NCBI RefSeq assembly: GCF_051020985.1
Contig: NC_135001.1
Location: 19,337,896 to 19,401,895, forward strand
Source: Nomia melanderi
Lineage: Eukaryota; Arthropoda; Insecta; Hymenoptera; Halictidae
Length of the DNA: 64,000 nucleotides
Reading direction: 5' to 3'
Shown here: in pieces, positions 25,702-37,432 of the stretch
How the letters are laid out: each line of letters begins with the position of its first letter
Position numbering within the stretch: position 1 is the stretch's first letter
Translations under genes and position numbers: made by a program
The notes under the pieces: model-generated
Seen by the model: the letters and a program-made list of their open reading frames with translations, nothing else
The model's database searches: none
Told to the model about the DNA's origin: nothing

Positions 25702-25960
25702 TTAACCATTTAACTCTCGCAGTCAAGAGATGAATCTATTGCTACTTGATTTTGCATAGCGAAATTGTAGAGTCTTTTATATGATATTAAACTTCGTATA
25801 ACGCGTCTATATATACAATATTAAATTAAAGCTTCGTATCTTAATTTATGCACACTCTCTCATTAATCAATTTCAAAGAATGTCGTCCATAGCTCATAAA
25901 AAAACGTTGAATATTTCTAGTGGCGTATATACGTCTCATCTAGAAATCAAAGAGCTGCAA
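25702..25960 (+). mobile_element. TTAA element, family C, copy 2 (decayed)
   Basis: It begins TTAACCATTTAACTCTCGC and continues with words shared with the copies at 8340 and 47739: CTACTTGATTTTGCATAGC, then AAATTGTAGAGTCTTTTATAT, and near the right GTCGTCCATAGCTCAT and ATATTTCTAGTGGCG. The right terminus is unclear. A decayed TTGA/TTAA end lies somewhere between 25960 and 26009. The copy is internally rearranged or diverged. Confidence 0.55.
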
Positions 25961-27840
25961 TCAAATCTCGAAGTCCTTTGTACTTCAACGTCGTCCATAA
26001 AGGGTTGAAGTATGTACAGCAAAGCACCGAAGTCTCGAACAAGTCACTTTCCCGAGCCACTCGACGATTCGCGCGTGGCGTTACGTCGCTAAAAGAACCG
26101 AACGCGGCGCGTGATTAATGCCCGCGTCTCCCGTGAATGTAATCTGAATTTCCACGATGACGAGGCAATTCTGAATTAACTGCGGCCGCGGTTCTAGCGC
26201 TCGTTCCTCCGGCGCCGCAAGTATGGAGAACAGCGAAGCTCGTCCGCTTTTAAAAGCCAATAAACCGCGGATAATATTCGCTCCGGCTGCTCTCGAGCTC
26301 TATTCGCGAAACGTCCGACATTATCAGTCGATCCGTGCCGCTCATTTTCTTTTTCAGTCATCCAATTAACAGGAACACGTCGATCGAACGAAACGGCGCC
26401 GGACACTGTCGAGCTTGCGGGGAAGTCTTTACGTCGCGCCCGTTCCGGACCCTGTTTTTCCCCCGGCGAGCATAATTCACAGGCACCTGGCTTCGCTGAA
26501 AATTCATGAGGATCAAAGTTGAACCGCGCGCCGCTCCCGGAGTGGATTTAATTATTGACCTCCCGAAGACCGCCGCTCGTTACCCGCCCGCGAGTTTTCA
26601 GCGGCGAGTTCTTCCGGTTCTCGCGCACCCCATCCAACGCCGCTGCGATCCTTTTACACCTTTTTCAGCTTTTTTTCGAGCGAGCGAGTTTCGTGTCGGG
26701 TGCCCGCGATCAACGCCGGTGCTCCCGTTTCCCCGTGCGGCGCCGATGACGCGCGGAACGATCAAACTATCGCGTCAGCGATAAAACCGCAGGCCGCGTA
26801 CCGGTGCAGCGTATCGCTGCCGCCCATTCAAAGTGGCTGAAAGGCCGGCCCTCGACGATCGACGAGGCGAATTTTCGTGTAGCCTGCCGGAGATATTCAT
26901 CGACGGCCACCGGCGCGCGCGACGGCTCGTTTTCAACGCTGTAAACTGTAACCGACAACCGGGCTATCGGGATTAAGGAGGGATTTCATGTCGTAGACGC
27001 GAGTGGCCACTACTGCGGAGTAGCCGAGCTTTGATACTGTGAAAGTTGGCATTTGGACATCTTTCAACGACAACTTCGAGCGTGTCTATGGAGATTCCAT
27101 TTGATTTATAATTCTGTTTGCGTACTGAATCGAATTCTTTATTCATTTCTGTGAGAAGCATCTGATATCTCTTCAATGATTATAACAGGAGAATGTGGGA
27201 ATGCGCCATTTTGATTCAGCTGGTAATCCTACTGTTAAGCTACGTGTCTGCGCGAGCGAAAGTGGATTGAGCTTGTGGGTTTAGGCGAAAGTAAGTAAAT
27301 ACTCTCGAGTGACTTACCTGTCTAACTGTAGTTGGATGTTAAGAGTAGCTTAGAATTTATATAAATATTTATACAAGGGGTTTTGCTTCTTTTATTCCGC
27401 GAAATGTAGAAATTCGTATTGTCATATCTATTCTAATGCGCAACAATCAAACTACATCCTGTAGGAAAGAAAAACCGAAACGATGGGGCTTCGGAGGATG
27501 TATTTTGGGGAACACGAAAGAAGTTGACACAGTCTACGGTTTCTCAATCTAATATTTCAATTTCTAAATGTACAATGAATATACCGGTTGGTCGGTGTAC
27601 AATATATATCTCTCCGCTAGTGGCGGGGGAGTGACGCGTGGGTAGGATTCCCAAAAATTGGGAGAACCCTACTTCCCCGCCAGCGGTCCGTCGGTTGGTT
27701 CCGTTAGCCGGAGACTCGGAAATTTCTAACGACCGTAGCAGCAATAGCCCCAAGGATCGCCTCGACTTTAAATTACATGCAGGTATAAAATTCGTAGCTA
27801 TCGCCTACCTTGGGCTCAATCCACGGATTAACTAAAAACG
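25961..27840. other. Gene-free, CpG-rich 26040-26960
   Basis: No supported gene. The CpG-rich part carries only frames of about 60-90 codons on both strands without domains. 27000-27640 is mixed, with nothing recognisable. Confidence 0.5.
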
Positions 27841-30500
27841 ACAAGCAATGGGTCCCTGGGCTTTATTGCTGCTAGGTTTTTTATATCTAAATGCCTACAA
27901 TCACGAACATCTACTCAAACACCAAGAGCAAAAAGAAGAATCAACTTCTCAGTACCGCAAACAAAGACATTCACTTAATCCAGTCAACAATAATCAGAGA
28001 AGAGGCATTAGAATCCACGATAAAATCCTGACGCGCCACCGGCGAAGCCAAGAGTCCCCCAGGATCGTTGGCCCGCGTATTCTTTCATCGGATACAATGG
28101 AGGGCAGAAGCCTTATTGGAATGCGGCTGCTGGTGAATTCTGGACAACGGCCAAGCTGGTTATCTGCGGCGGCTGGACAAGGGAGAGGGTGTGAACGAGT
28201 GGAGGAGCCAGCTCGCAAGGACGAACGACAGGAGCTGCGGTCTGCAGCCGGATAGCGACAAGGATAGGGTTAAACCGCCGGGTGAAGAGATAATATCGAC
28301 CATAGCAACTTCCCTTCGAACTATCTGGGAGCCACCTTCTCCATCCAAGGGCGGTCCCTTTCCTTCTCCGCGCGGATCCGGCGCCCGAGGACCGCGCTAA
28401 CTATAACTACAGTACGGCAAACTCCTCGTGACACGGTTAAGGGTAAATGCAACCCCTTCATCCGCCGTCCAGCTCGACCCGGCGAGCCCAGTGAGCCGGT
28501 CCACCTTTCTCCGGGTCCTCGGTAACGAGGCAGGGAGGGTAAACCGTCGAAATTGGTCAACACGAGGTTAAGTTCGACGTCCCGGCCAATAAACTCGGTG
28601 CCGCTGATTAAATTGTTCGTGCCGACGGATTCCGCTTCGAGATTCACCGGCGAAGGTCGCAATTGAGATCGTCGCGGCGAGATACGCGGGCACTCCGCCC
28701 ACCGCGCTCCAACTTCCACCGAACGCGCTCCCGTTCGCTCGCCCCAATTTCGGCCCGCAACGGGAACACACCGTGCACGCGCTCCTCTCTTGATCATTGT
28801 TCGGAATGGAGCACGTAGATCGCTCTTGAATCGGGCTGATAATGTTCCGCGCGCAGCGGGGAACTACGGAGAACTGCGAACTGGACCAAGAAAACGATTC
28901 GTCTTCGGGAATGAAGAATCGGGGTTGGTGTTTTAGGAGAATTGCTCGGAGACGGGTTTTAGAAGATTGGTGTGCATGTAGGGCGACGAATGGTCAGATT
29001 CGTCGTTTACCTCGCGCGCGGTGTTTTTTAAATTATGTTGAGTACGGGCTGAACGCGGGATAGATTGAATTGTGTTAATATTTCGAGTGCGCAGTGTATT
29101 CGCGATGCCACTGTCTTTTATCTTTTTCGTACATGGTCTATGTTGTGAGAGGTGAAACTGTTTTGCGGTTTTTTATCGTTAATGTGATATTTAATTTTTT
29201 GCCAAATATTTATTTCTTTCGTTTACGATACATTACTTTGAATATTATTCTACCGCTTGAGTGAATTTATCTTGAGTGGAGCATATGTTTTAATTGCCCT
29301 CTACTGAAGATGCTTCGCCTCAACATGTTTTAGGAAACCAAAAGTTGATGTAACTCTTTAATAAATCTGTAAATTGAATTTTATCGCGGATGAGTTATAA
29401 TGGTAAAATATCTGAATTTTGTGTGTCGGCTGTTGTTTCATCGCATCACCGTCGCTGGAGGATTCCCCGCGGACTTGGTTCATTTCCAAATCGACAAGCG
29501 ACCCGAAACTAAATCCTTGTCATGTTAATCCGATGAATTTTCATTGTCCAATGAGAATCGTTTCCTGGGATGGCAATATACGCTTTGCCGGCAGCTCGCT
29601 CGAACTTCGCGGATCGATTTAAGGTTGCCCCCTAAAATATTCTTCCGCGAAGTTAAATATTTGGAAAGTTTCGGTCCCCGCGATGAGTGAGTTAGAATAT
29701 TCCCGACGAATTTCTCTCGGGCAAATTAAAACTAAACTTCACCGAGAATCGCCACGCTCCGCGATAATAACTATAGATATGCCGCGAGTGCTTTTGAAAC
29801 TGCAGTTTGTTACCGCCGCCTCCGCTAACCTCTGGAATGGGATAATTCAAGGCTCCGTGGATGAAACTTTCGGACTTCCTCGCGAATTCGAAATGACAGG
29901 ATTTTTCCGCCCCTTCTTTCCGGGTCCCAAGTAATTCGGAAAACAAATCTGTAGATACTATCGGAACGTTCGAGGCGTTATTCCAAAACTTTACATACTA
30001 AACTATACTTTTAACGCGTCTACAGTAAACCCAAAAATACGATGGATATTAAAACTAGAAAATAGGATAAGAATCTAAAGAGCATTTTCATAAAATAATA
30101 TATACAGTATACCGAGCGAGGAAATTCTAATAAATAAATAATTCTCCTTTATCATTCACTTACGAGATCCAATTTAATTAATCGGAATGATCGAGTTTGG
30201 AAAAATCACTGTGAAATTTCCGTGAAATAATGGCCAGTTCTAGCAGCCTCTGAAGCAGTGGAGATACAGCGTCGGCAAAAAGAAGCGCAGGAAATTGTTG
30301 CTCGTCGTCAAGTTGACGCCCGGAAGGCTTCGACACTTGAGCGATCCAAGCCTGAGCGACTCGTCGACCGAGAAGACAAAGGATCCGCCCGGAGCTGTCG
30401 CGGTACGAAGCGAGAGGTCGTACCCGAGGACGTTCGCAAATTTGTACAACAGAAATGTTAAGTTTCGTCAGTCGACGTGCGAGCAGCGAGGCTAACTCGA
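27841..30500. other. Mostly gene-free; one signal-peptide-like frame
   Basis: A 135-codon plus frame at 27848-28255 starts MGPWALLLLGFLYLNAY, which resembles a secretion signal, then becomes glutamine/arginine-rich. Overlapping frames on the other strand and the lack of a known domain make coding unlikely but not excluded. The CpG-rich segment 28030-28830 carries a 158-codon minus frame (28321-28797), also domain-free. Confidence 0.4.
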
Positions 30501-33500
30501 ACAACAAGTTAACGATAGCCCTATGCTTGATTCCGGTTCGTGCGTGCGCGAGAAGGAACTATCCGGGAGACAGTCGTCCGACTGGTAGGACAGTCAAGAT
30601 GAATTTTTGCCCAGAAATTTCACGAGGATTTCATTTCTCCGCAAGGGTCGCGGTAATTAAGGTTTAAAGGACTTCTTGCTGCAGGGCTGAGGCGGAGTAC
30701 ACCCGTAAACTCAGGCCCAGGGTTCTGATACTTATGCAGAACGTGCCGGAAGAATTTTCTTATTTACTCTAAACCTTATCCTCTTCTATTCCGTAATTCT
30801 ACCTCGTCCATAAAGTTAATTGAAACGTCCGCGTGAACGGTTAACTTTAACCTGCTTCATTACTTCTTTCGCGAATCGCCGAAGCTAAATTGTCTTTATA
30901 ATTAATTCACCAAGAAAGAAAGACTTCTACGGTTATTACAGATCTACGAACAATAGACAACAGCCACGATGAAATTAACGAAAGAGTACGTTACTCTTTC
31001 AGGAGTATTATATCATTGTATAATATCGAATTTATTAATCGATCAACGACAATTAATTTCCATCGAACAATTTCTCGTTTACAAACGATTCATCGTTAAA
31101 AAATTCGTCCGCTTGTGTAGATTGAGTCGTTCAAAAAATGAGTTCAAACAATTTAAAAGTTTATCTGCGCGTCACGCCGCCATTTTGGCGGGAGTTGACC
31201 CGCGGAGCGAAGCTTCCGGCCGCCTGAATGCCGGTCGCCGCGTTTCCTCCGCGGGAGAACGAGATCTTAAGCCGAGAACCTTCTCTAGACGGCGAAGATT
31301 TACGCTCGCAACTCATTGCCGACCAACAGTCGGGAGTTTCTTCTTCCGGCGGTGGTGGCGACGGAACTTTCGCAATTGCGGACGCCATTCAGGATCCCCC
31401 GGGGATTTTTTTTTCGAATGGCCGCGAGCTACGTATTAACGTGCGCCGACCCCTGTGCCCCTATGCCGCGGCTCAACTCGCTGAATTTACTGGGAAACTT
31501 GCTTACCGTAACCAACCCCGGGACTCCGTTCCCTTTTCAACCCTGCCCCGCGTTCAGGGCACCTTTCGGCCCTCCCGGCTGCTTCAATTACTTCGTTACA
31601 ACTTACTTACAACGGCTGCATCCTTGAATCTCTGTCGATGAGTTCCGCAGGCTCCCACAGTTCGTCTGTGCTCGCTCCGATGCAACGGTGTTTAAGGAAA
31701 CAAACGTGTTTGTTAACCTGCTGCCTCGAGAGTTTTTCCTCCTTTCGTTTTGCAGCGGCCAACAACGCGCCGGAAGAGGAACTTTCGGAAGACACTCCGC
31801 TGCATCCTTACCAGTAATTTAGAAAAACGTTTTTTAACTACCCCCGCTCCGAAGAAATACGCTGAAGGCGTAAAGAGTAGGGTACTTCTGAAATTATCTG
31901 ATTGGCGGATGCCTCTTTTCGAGACTTTTAGTCGGCGAGAAGCCAATCGAACTCCTCCTTAGAGAGTGTTGAAGTAAAACAGTTACGCGTAGAAAACTCT
32001 GCATAGAAAATTATCAGGGTGTCGTCTTTACAGTCGCAATAAACCAGGAAAAAACCCAGGACTTCGAAGTTCGTCCTGAGCATTGTATATTTTAGAATAT
32101 AAGTATTGAAAGTTTCTTTCAAGCAGTTCGGTGAACAGTCGGCGGAACAGGACATAGTCCTGGTGTATTTCTGTCAGCATTTCCTAAATATTTATAAATA
32201 TATATTTATCTCTCCCTTTCCACTAAGCCCTTGTATTATTATTTTGCATAAATAACCTGCTTCCAACATGTATCCTTAACATAAAGGAGAAGTTTCCTTA
32301 TAAGGTGGAGACCGTGGCAGCCGCGAGGAGTTCAGATAAAGTACTGACAGAGTTGGGAGAAATAGTTAACCGCCCAGTACTCACGTCGTTACACAGTTTG
32401 TCATTATCTCTCTTATCGCGTAACAAACTTGTACGTAACACACTGTAAATAAAAGACTGAAAACGAACATGTAGATGGTAGCTGACTATCATCACACAGT
32501 TCCTTCCACGTAAGTGTTAAAACAAGTTTGACTTATATTTTTGAATTCGCTTAAGGAATTTAAAATATTGTCATCGTAATTCAATAATAATAATTAAACG
32601 TTGTCGTCAGATATTGTAACAAGGAAATCTTCAGTTGACTGTAATTAAAGGTGTATTCGTTATATTGGCAATAAGGACGAATGTTTCCACTAACGATCAC
32701 GCCATGGCACAGAAAGATCGCGTGGCACGTTTGCAGTTAATAGGTGCCGAAAGAGAGTAAACTGTTGCGCGTTGTTTTCATCGTTCGCGAAGGAGCGCGC
32801 GCTGTTCCCTAAACGAACGCAATATCGTTAAGGAAAATGTACAGCGGAGGGAAGAGGTCCCGGGACAGTTCGCGATTTCTCTTCGCCCGAGTACATACAA
32901 AAGTTTCGGAATTCGGACACGGCGGCGTTTCATCGCGTCGCGCCGGCAAACTCCGCTGGAATTCGGTTTGTCGCGTAATTTTTCAATTTAAAGTTTCAGA
33001 AACGAATGCGCCGCGCCGCTTGAAAAAGTAGCCGGCGAACGGGGAGGAAGTTCGACCCGGGGAAAATCTATTTAACATATTCCGGCCGCGTTTCAATCGG
33101 GAAATTTCGCGGAGCACGCTCTCCCGGAATTTTTCGGCATAACAACCGACCATGAAGACCAGGCTTACGACCGGAACACAAATCGAGTTCGAATTGTCGC
33201 TGGGTGCTTGAATTATCGCGGGTCGTTTGCCGGTCGATTCGAGGGCGCGCCGCGATATGTGAAATTCCGGACGAACCTGCGCGATCAACGTCGATTCCCT
33301 TTTAATCTTATCGCTTGTTTTTCTTTCGTGACTCCTCTTTGTGGAAAATCGACGGTTATTGAACAAAATAATGACAAATATATTTTACTCACTCGTCGAT
33401 TAACACTTACTAATATTTTCGGAAACAGAATAATAAACTTTGCTGCCGCTCATTGGACTTTTTTTGCGTTATTTATAGATTTTGCACATGATCTCTCTTC

Positions 33501-33778
33501 ATATATTTATCACAATTTTTCAAGGACTGCCGGCAATCTTTTGAAATATTTGAGACAAAAGTTGATTGCTTAAATTCGGCTGTAAGCTCCGTCAAAGAAA
33601 ATTTTGGGAAACATTTCTTTTTTAATAACAAATCACTATCACCTTAACTTCTTTACATAACACTGTACATCTTCGAGGCGACAATATCTCACATTAAAAC
33701 GAATTCAACGAACTACTAGACTATGACCTTCAAGCGACCCTAAATTTAAAAATATATCTATCCATCTACTATTTGCTA
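30501..33778. other. Gene-free; possible promoter-like CpG block 31160-31640
   Basis: No supported gene. The block 31160-31640 is CpG-rich, starts with an E2F-like TTTTGGCGGGA inside a palindromic GCCGCC...GGCGG context, and holds overlapping plus frames of 103-156 codons. A promoter here is an inference only. The rest (31640-33778) alternates AT-rich and CpG-rich DNA with no recognised element. Confidence 0.4.
31177..31193 (+). promoter_or_regulatory. Candidate E2F-like site in palindromic context
   Basis: TTTTGGCGGGA (31183-31193) matches the known E2F/DP consensus TTTSGCGC-like core, and CGCCGCCATTTTGGCGGG forms a near-palindrome. It sits at the left edge of a CpG-rich block. Short motifs like this occur by chance. 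No adjacent transcription start or gene is identified, so function is unproven. Confidence 0.2.
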
Positions 33779-33977
33779 TTAACCCCAATCGCACCATGAT
33801 GTAACTTCGAGTCACATTTGAACCTTTAATTAAATTTTCTGATTATTTCATATTGCATTTCCAAAAGTCTTTGGGCTTTTAAACAAAAACATTTTAATCA
33901 TTCCTTTTATTCTCACAAGTGACTGAGACTCACATCGTGGTACGATTCGTTATAAAAACATGTCCGCTTAGTGTTAA
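33779..33977 (+). mobile_element. TTAA-ended MITE, family G
   Basis: The left end is TTAACCCCAATCGCACCATGA and the right end is TTAACACTAAGCGGACATG in reverse. The two termini differ, but just inside them AATCGCACCATGATG pairs with AATCGTACCACGATG as an inverted repeat. It is followed on both sides by related palindromic words (GTAACTTCGAGTCAC, and GTGAGTCTCAGTCAC in reverse). The length is 199 bp with no coding content. It is a single copy in this window and so its family is uncertain. Confidence 0.65.
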
Positions 33978-35383
33978 TATAAAACGATATCTAATAACTG
34001 CGTGAACCGGTATATTCTATATATGTTTCCAGTATATTTTGTTACGATTACCTAGGGATGTTATCATTCGCCCATTCGTCCCCCAAGGCGATCGAAAGAG
34101 CTCTCCAATTCAATGGGAAAAGGTCCGATCGCTCGTCATTGTTGAAGCGGAATCCCGAGACGATAAATAGATATTTGACGCGGGGATCCAAGGGACGGCG
34201 GTGATTGTCAGACAAAGGGAGTAGCAAATGGAAACTGTAAAGTTACGAGCGGGCCTGCGCGCAGCCGAGCGCCGTTGCAGATATGTTTAAGTTCCCGTGA
34301 AACCGTGGCAAACTCGAATCATTACGAAAATTCATATCGAAGTTCCCTCGGCCATTAGCGCCGAAATTGTTATTGCATTATGCGCGTAGCTTTGCAGGCA
34401 GTTTCGACTTCTTAGCGACGGACGCGGATCCGTTTTGACGGGCTCGAATTAATGTTTCAGTTCCGAGGATCTCGGCCCGCAGATCTCGACGTCATCCCGT
34501 CTGCGAACGATTGAAATTCCCATCTAGCTGTTAATAACGCGCGAGCGGCAATTATATTCGCGTAACTAGTTATCGTCGGACAATTATTACGCCCTATAAT
34601 TTTAGTAGCCATAACAGAGGTCACCCGGGACGGCCGGCGCGGATCGCTACGAGGTTAACATGACTGCCCATCAGCCTACTGACGGCGGCCATAATGAAAT
34701 ACCTTCTCCCTTATCGCTATTAGTTTACCAATAGAGGGCCAGTTCCATCGGTCGGGGTTCATCGAATATCATTTTCCCACATGATGCGAAATTCTCGTTT
34801 CAGTTGTGTCAAATGACCGTGGTACGCTACTCATCAGCCGCATTAACCTATCGTAGATGGATCCCGGCCGATGATAACAGTTGTTCGTTATGGGACAACG
34901 AGCAGCTGGATGTTGTACACCGGGGGACCAGAGGACGGATCAGGAATTCACTTCCGCCTCCATTTCATCCGGAAGAGCATTAAAGAAATACGGGCCTGAT
35001 CCCTCAAAAGGCGGAGAATAATATGACACGATGTCAGGATTTCAAGGGACGGCGACTGAACCTTGGCATAGGGATCAAGCTCGCAGGAGGAGAAATCCGC
35101 TAAGCTGCACGATGAAGCACTGCGGAGCATATTAAGGGGGAAACGAGTATCAAGATACACAATGCTGTTTGTCGCCCGTAATTATTTTAAATAATTCTGC
35201 TACTTGATATTCGGGAAATAACTAGTTCAACGAGGTCTACTGAAATTCGCGTAAATAATAAATCATTCTGTGCGAAATTATAATTTTTGTATTGGACACA
35301 CGATTCACCAAGAATACTATAGTTTTTTGAAAAGAAATTTCATGTAGTCAAAGTCTCAATACTGCAGGGAAGAGACTGAAAAT
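33978..35383. other. Gene-free; possible conserved regulatory block 34200-34900
   Basis: No supported gene. 34200-34900 has balanced composition with many ATTA/TAAT words, for example around 34540-34610, and few simple repeats. It looks like conserved noncoding DNA, although this can only be decided by alignment to related genomes. The minus frame at 34948-35160 (70 codons) shows no domain. Confidence 0.4.
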
Positions 35384-35560
35384 TCAAATTTTTAAGATGA
35401 TTAGAAAAATAGTATTACCATGGAAAAAGGCTTCTCTTAATAAATACTATGAAGATCACACTTTGAATATTTTATATACTTTTTCACACCCCATGCAGTT
35501 TGTGCAATTTTGCATTCTCAAGTTTACCAGAAGTACATAAGGCCGCAGTCTAGCAATGAG
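35384..35560 (+). repeat. Unclassified interspersed repeat, copy 1
   Basis: This stretch is recognisably similar to 61104-61250. Shared words in the same order include AATTCAAAT, TTAGAAAAATA, CTTTGAATATTTTATATA and CCGCAGTCTAG(C/T)AATGAG. The copies are diverged by many substitutions and small indels. No termini or target duplication could be defined, so the element class is unknown. A frame reading VYKIFK on the minus strand reflects the shared sequence. Confidence 0.55.
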
Positions 35561-36309
35561 CTCGGATATTCGAGGATCAATGTAGCCGATCTTCAGGAAT
35601 TTATCACTGTCGAATTTCATTATAATCGAGTAGCTCGTGGTTGCACGTAAAGGGTGCGTATATGCATTTCGACTTAATACCATGGTCGTAGGAGGCTCTC
35701 GAGGTTGCCGAGCGCTCGCTGCATTTTCTATTTCAGCTCGCAGAAGAATGGGGAGAAAAGTGGGATATACGCGGGAGATTGAAACAGGTTCTCGTCGGGA
35801 ATGAAGGCGCGGACGAGGGCAAAGAAAGGCACGCGTCAGCTACATTTTCCTCGGCGGAACCGAAGATGTCTATAAACATGCAGACACTTGTACGAACTTC
35901 ATTACAGTCCCATCGGATCGTGCAAACAATCTCGGGGAATGAATGCGTCGCGACGTGCGTCGGATGCGAGGGGAATCAACTTTTCAATTCTTAAGATTTA
36001 TTAAGGACTTGTTAAAGTGAACAAGTACTGTGTTTCATGCTTGAAGTGATACTAACATCAAGGTAATAATAATACTGCATTTTCAAATTTCCCTATCAAT
36101 TCTATTCGTGAATCGACATTTTAACAGCATATGGATGGATAATGAAACTTTAATATCTGATAAATATTAGATTTGTGGGGTTTCCATTTTTTAATTTAAA
36201 CTTCTCCATGAATTTCGCCACTTAAACTTAATCGAATCTACACCTTAAAGACATTTCGTTCATAGGAAAATTCTACAAAATCTACAAAATGGAGGAAATA
36301 TAATGTTAA
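35561..36309. other. Gene-free stretch
   Basis: No supported gene. 35640-35990 is moderately GC-rich with a 71-codon frame lacking a domain. 36000-36309 is AT-rich. Nothing further was recognised. Confidence 0.5.
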
Positions 36310-36486
36310 ATCATCTGATTGAATTGCATTGTTATTACTGCACGTTCATGTAGCTGAATGTCACCGGATTAGGTGGCATTATTGATAATATAGAGATTTT
36401 TTCTAATAATCGTAGTATATCTGAGTGAACTATAGTAATTCGATTTGAGTGGGGGTCACCGGTGACCGTGGCATTCGACGTGTTAA
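36310..36486 (-). mobile_element. TTAA element end, family B, copy 3
   Basis: On the minus strand from 36486 it reads TTAACACGTCGAATGCCAC, then the perfect palindrome GGTCACCGGTGACC (36454-36467), then the same ~150 bases as the copies near 10,100 and 10,300. Similarity fades near 36310 at the word CAATTCAATC. Like the other B copies it appears as a half element. The palindrome is best preserved in this copy. Confidence 0.75.
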
Positions 36487-36926
36487 TTCTATCCAAACAC
36501 TTTGGCAATGTCCATTAGCAACAGTACAGTTGCTTCTACTTTCGTCACACGAGACGATATACATAGTGTACAGTCGAGGAATTCGATTGGCAAGTGCGAG
36601 AGAGACGGTGAAAGATAGAAGATGAAGTGTCCGTCATGAACGATGACGAGCACTTGATTCCGTGTGCATCGTCGGGGAAGGTCTCGCTAGAATTCGAATT
36701 ATTAGCACAGACCTCGGGATTAAAGGGCGTAACAACGAATCAAAGGGCAGAAAGGGATTGAAGCGCGGTTATCGATCCGTCGGAGGGACCCGTCGGGCAC
36801 GTATCCGTGAACGGAATTCGCGAAATTTCGCCAATTTCCGTCGATTGCGTTCCGGCGAGCGCGCCGTTGAAAGGATGTTTGATTTGTAACCTCCCCTGTT
36901 TTCCACCGTTCATCGTCGGGGAGGAC
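36487..36926. other. Gene-free CpG-rich stretch between two TTAA elements
   Basis: No supported gene. The 75-codon plus frame at 36662-36889 is arginine-rich without a domain. Nothing else was recognised. Confidence 0.5.
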
Positions 36927-37432
36927 TTAACACATTCAAGACCGGCAATGTAGTTCTACCTTATTCGAAATTCTTCAGCCGAGTACACCGTAGTTCTACG
37001 TAATTTTTTATTCTTTTAGAAAAAACCTGGTAACATGACCTTACGTGATATTACATTCTTCTAGAAAAATACCGATCGCATAATTGCATGCTATTTAAAA
37101 ATCTATAGTTGTATTAATTACATAGCTCTATGATATATTTTCTATATTTATACACATTTGAATAGCAGAACTCTGCAGTTCAGCTATAGATTTTGGGAGG
37201 TTATTCTATTTTATATTCGAGAAATTAATTTGTAAAATCGAAGACTACTTAATAAAATATAGAATTATTTTCATTCACTCGACTGAATAATTTATTTGGG
37301 AACATTTCTATATTATAAAGAATGTAACAGCAAACACTAATGATAACGCAACTTTATTAAATAACTCGATATTATATTCACAGCATTCTCTGTATTTTGC
37401 TTTGTGAAATCCTCTGGAATTCAGCGTGTTAA
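36927..37432. mobile_element. 506-bp TTAA element related to family B at one end
   Basis: The left end is TTAACACATTCAAGACCGG, with the small palindromes GTAGTTCTAC and CGTAGTTCTACG nearby. The right end in reverse is TTAACACGCTGAATTCCAG, close to the family B start TTAACACGTTGAATGCCA. Inside the right end, TTTCTATATTATAAAGAATG and the CTCTGTATTTTGC word resemble family B and its flank near 10,320-10,450. This could be a longer relative of the half-length B copies. It is AT-rich with no coding frame. Confidence 0.6.
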
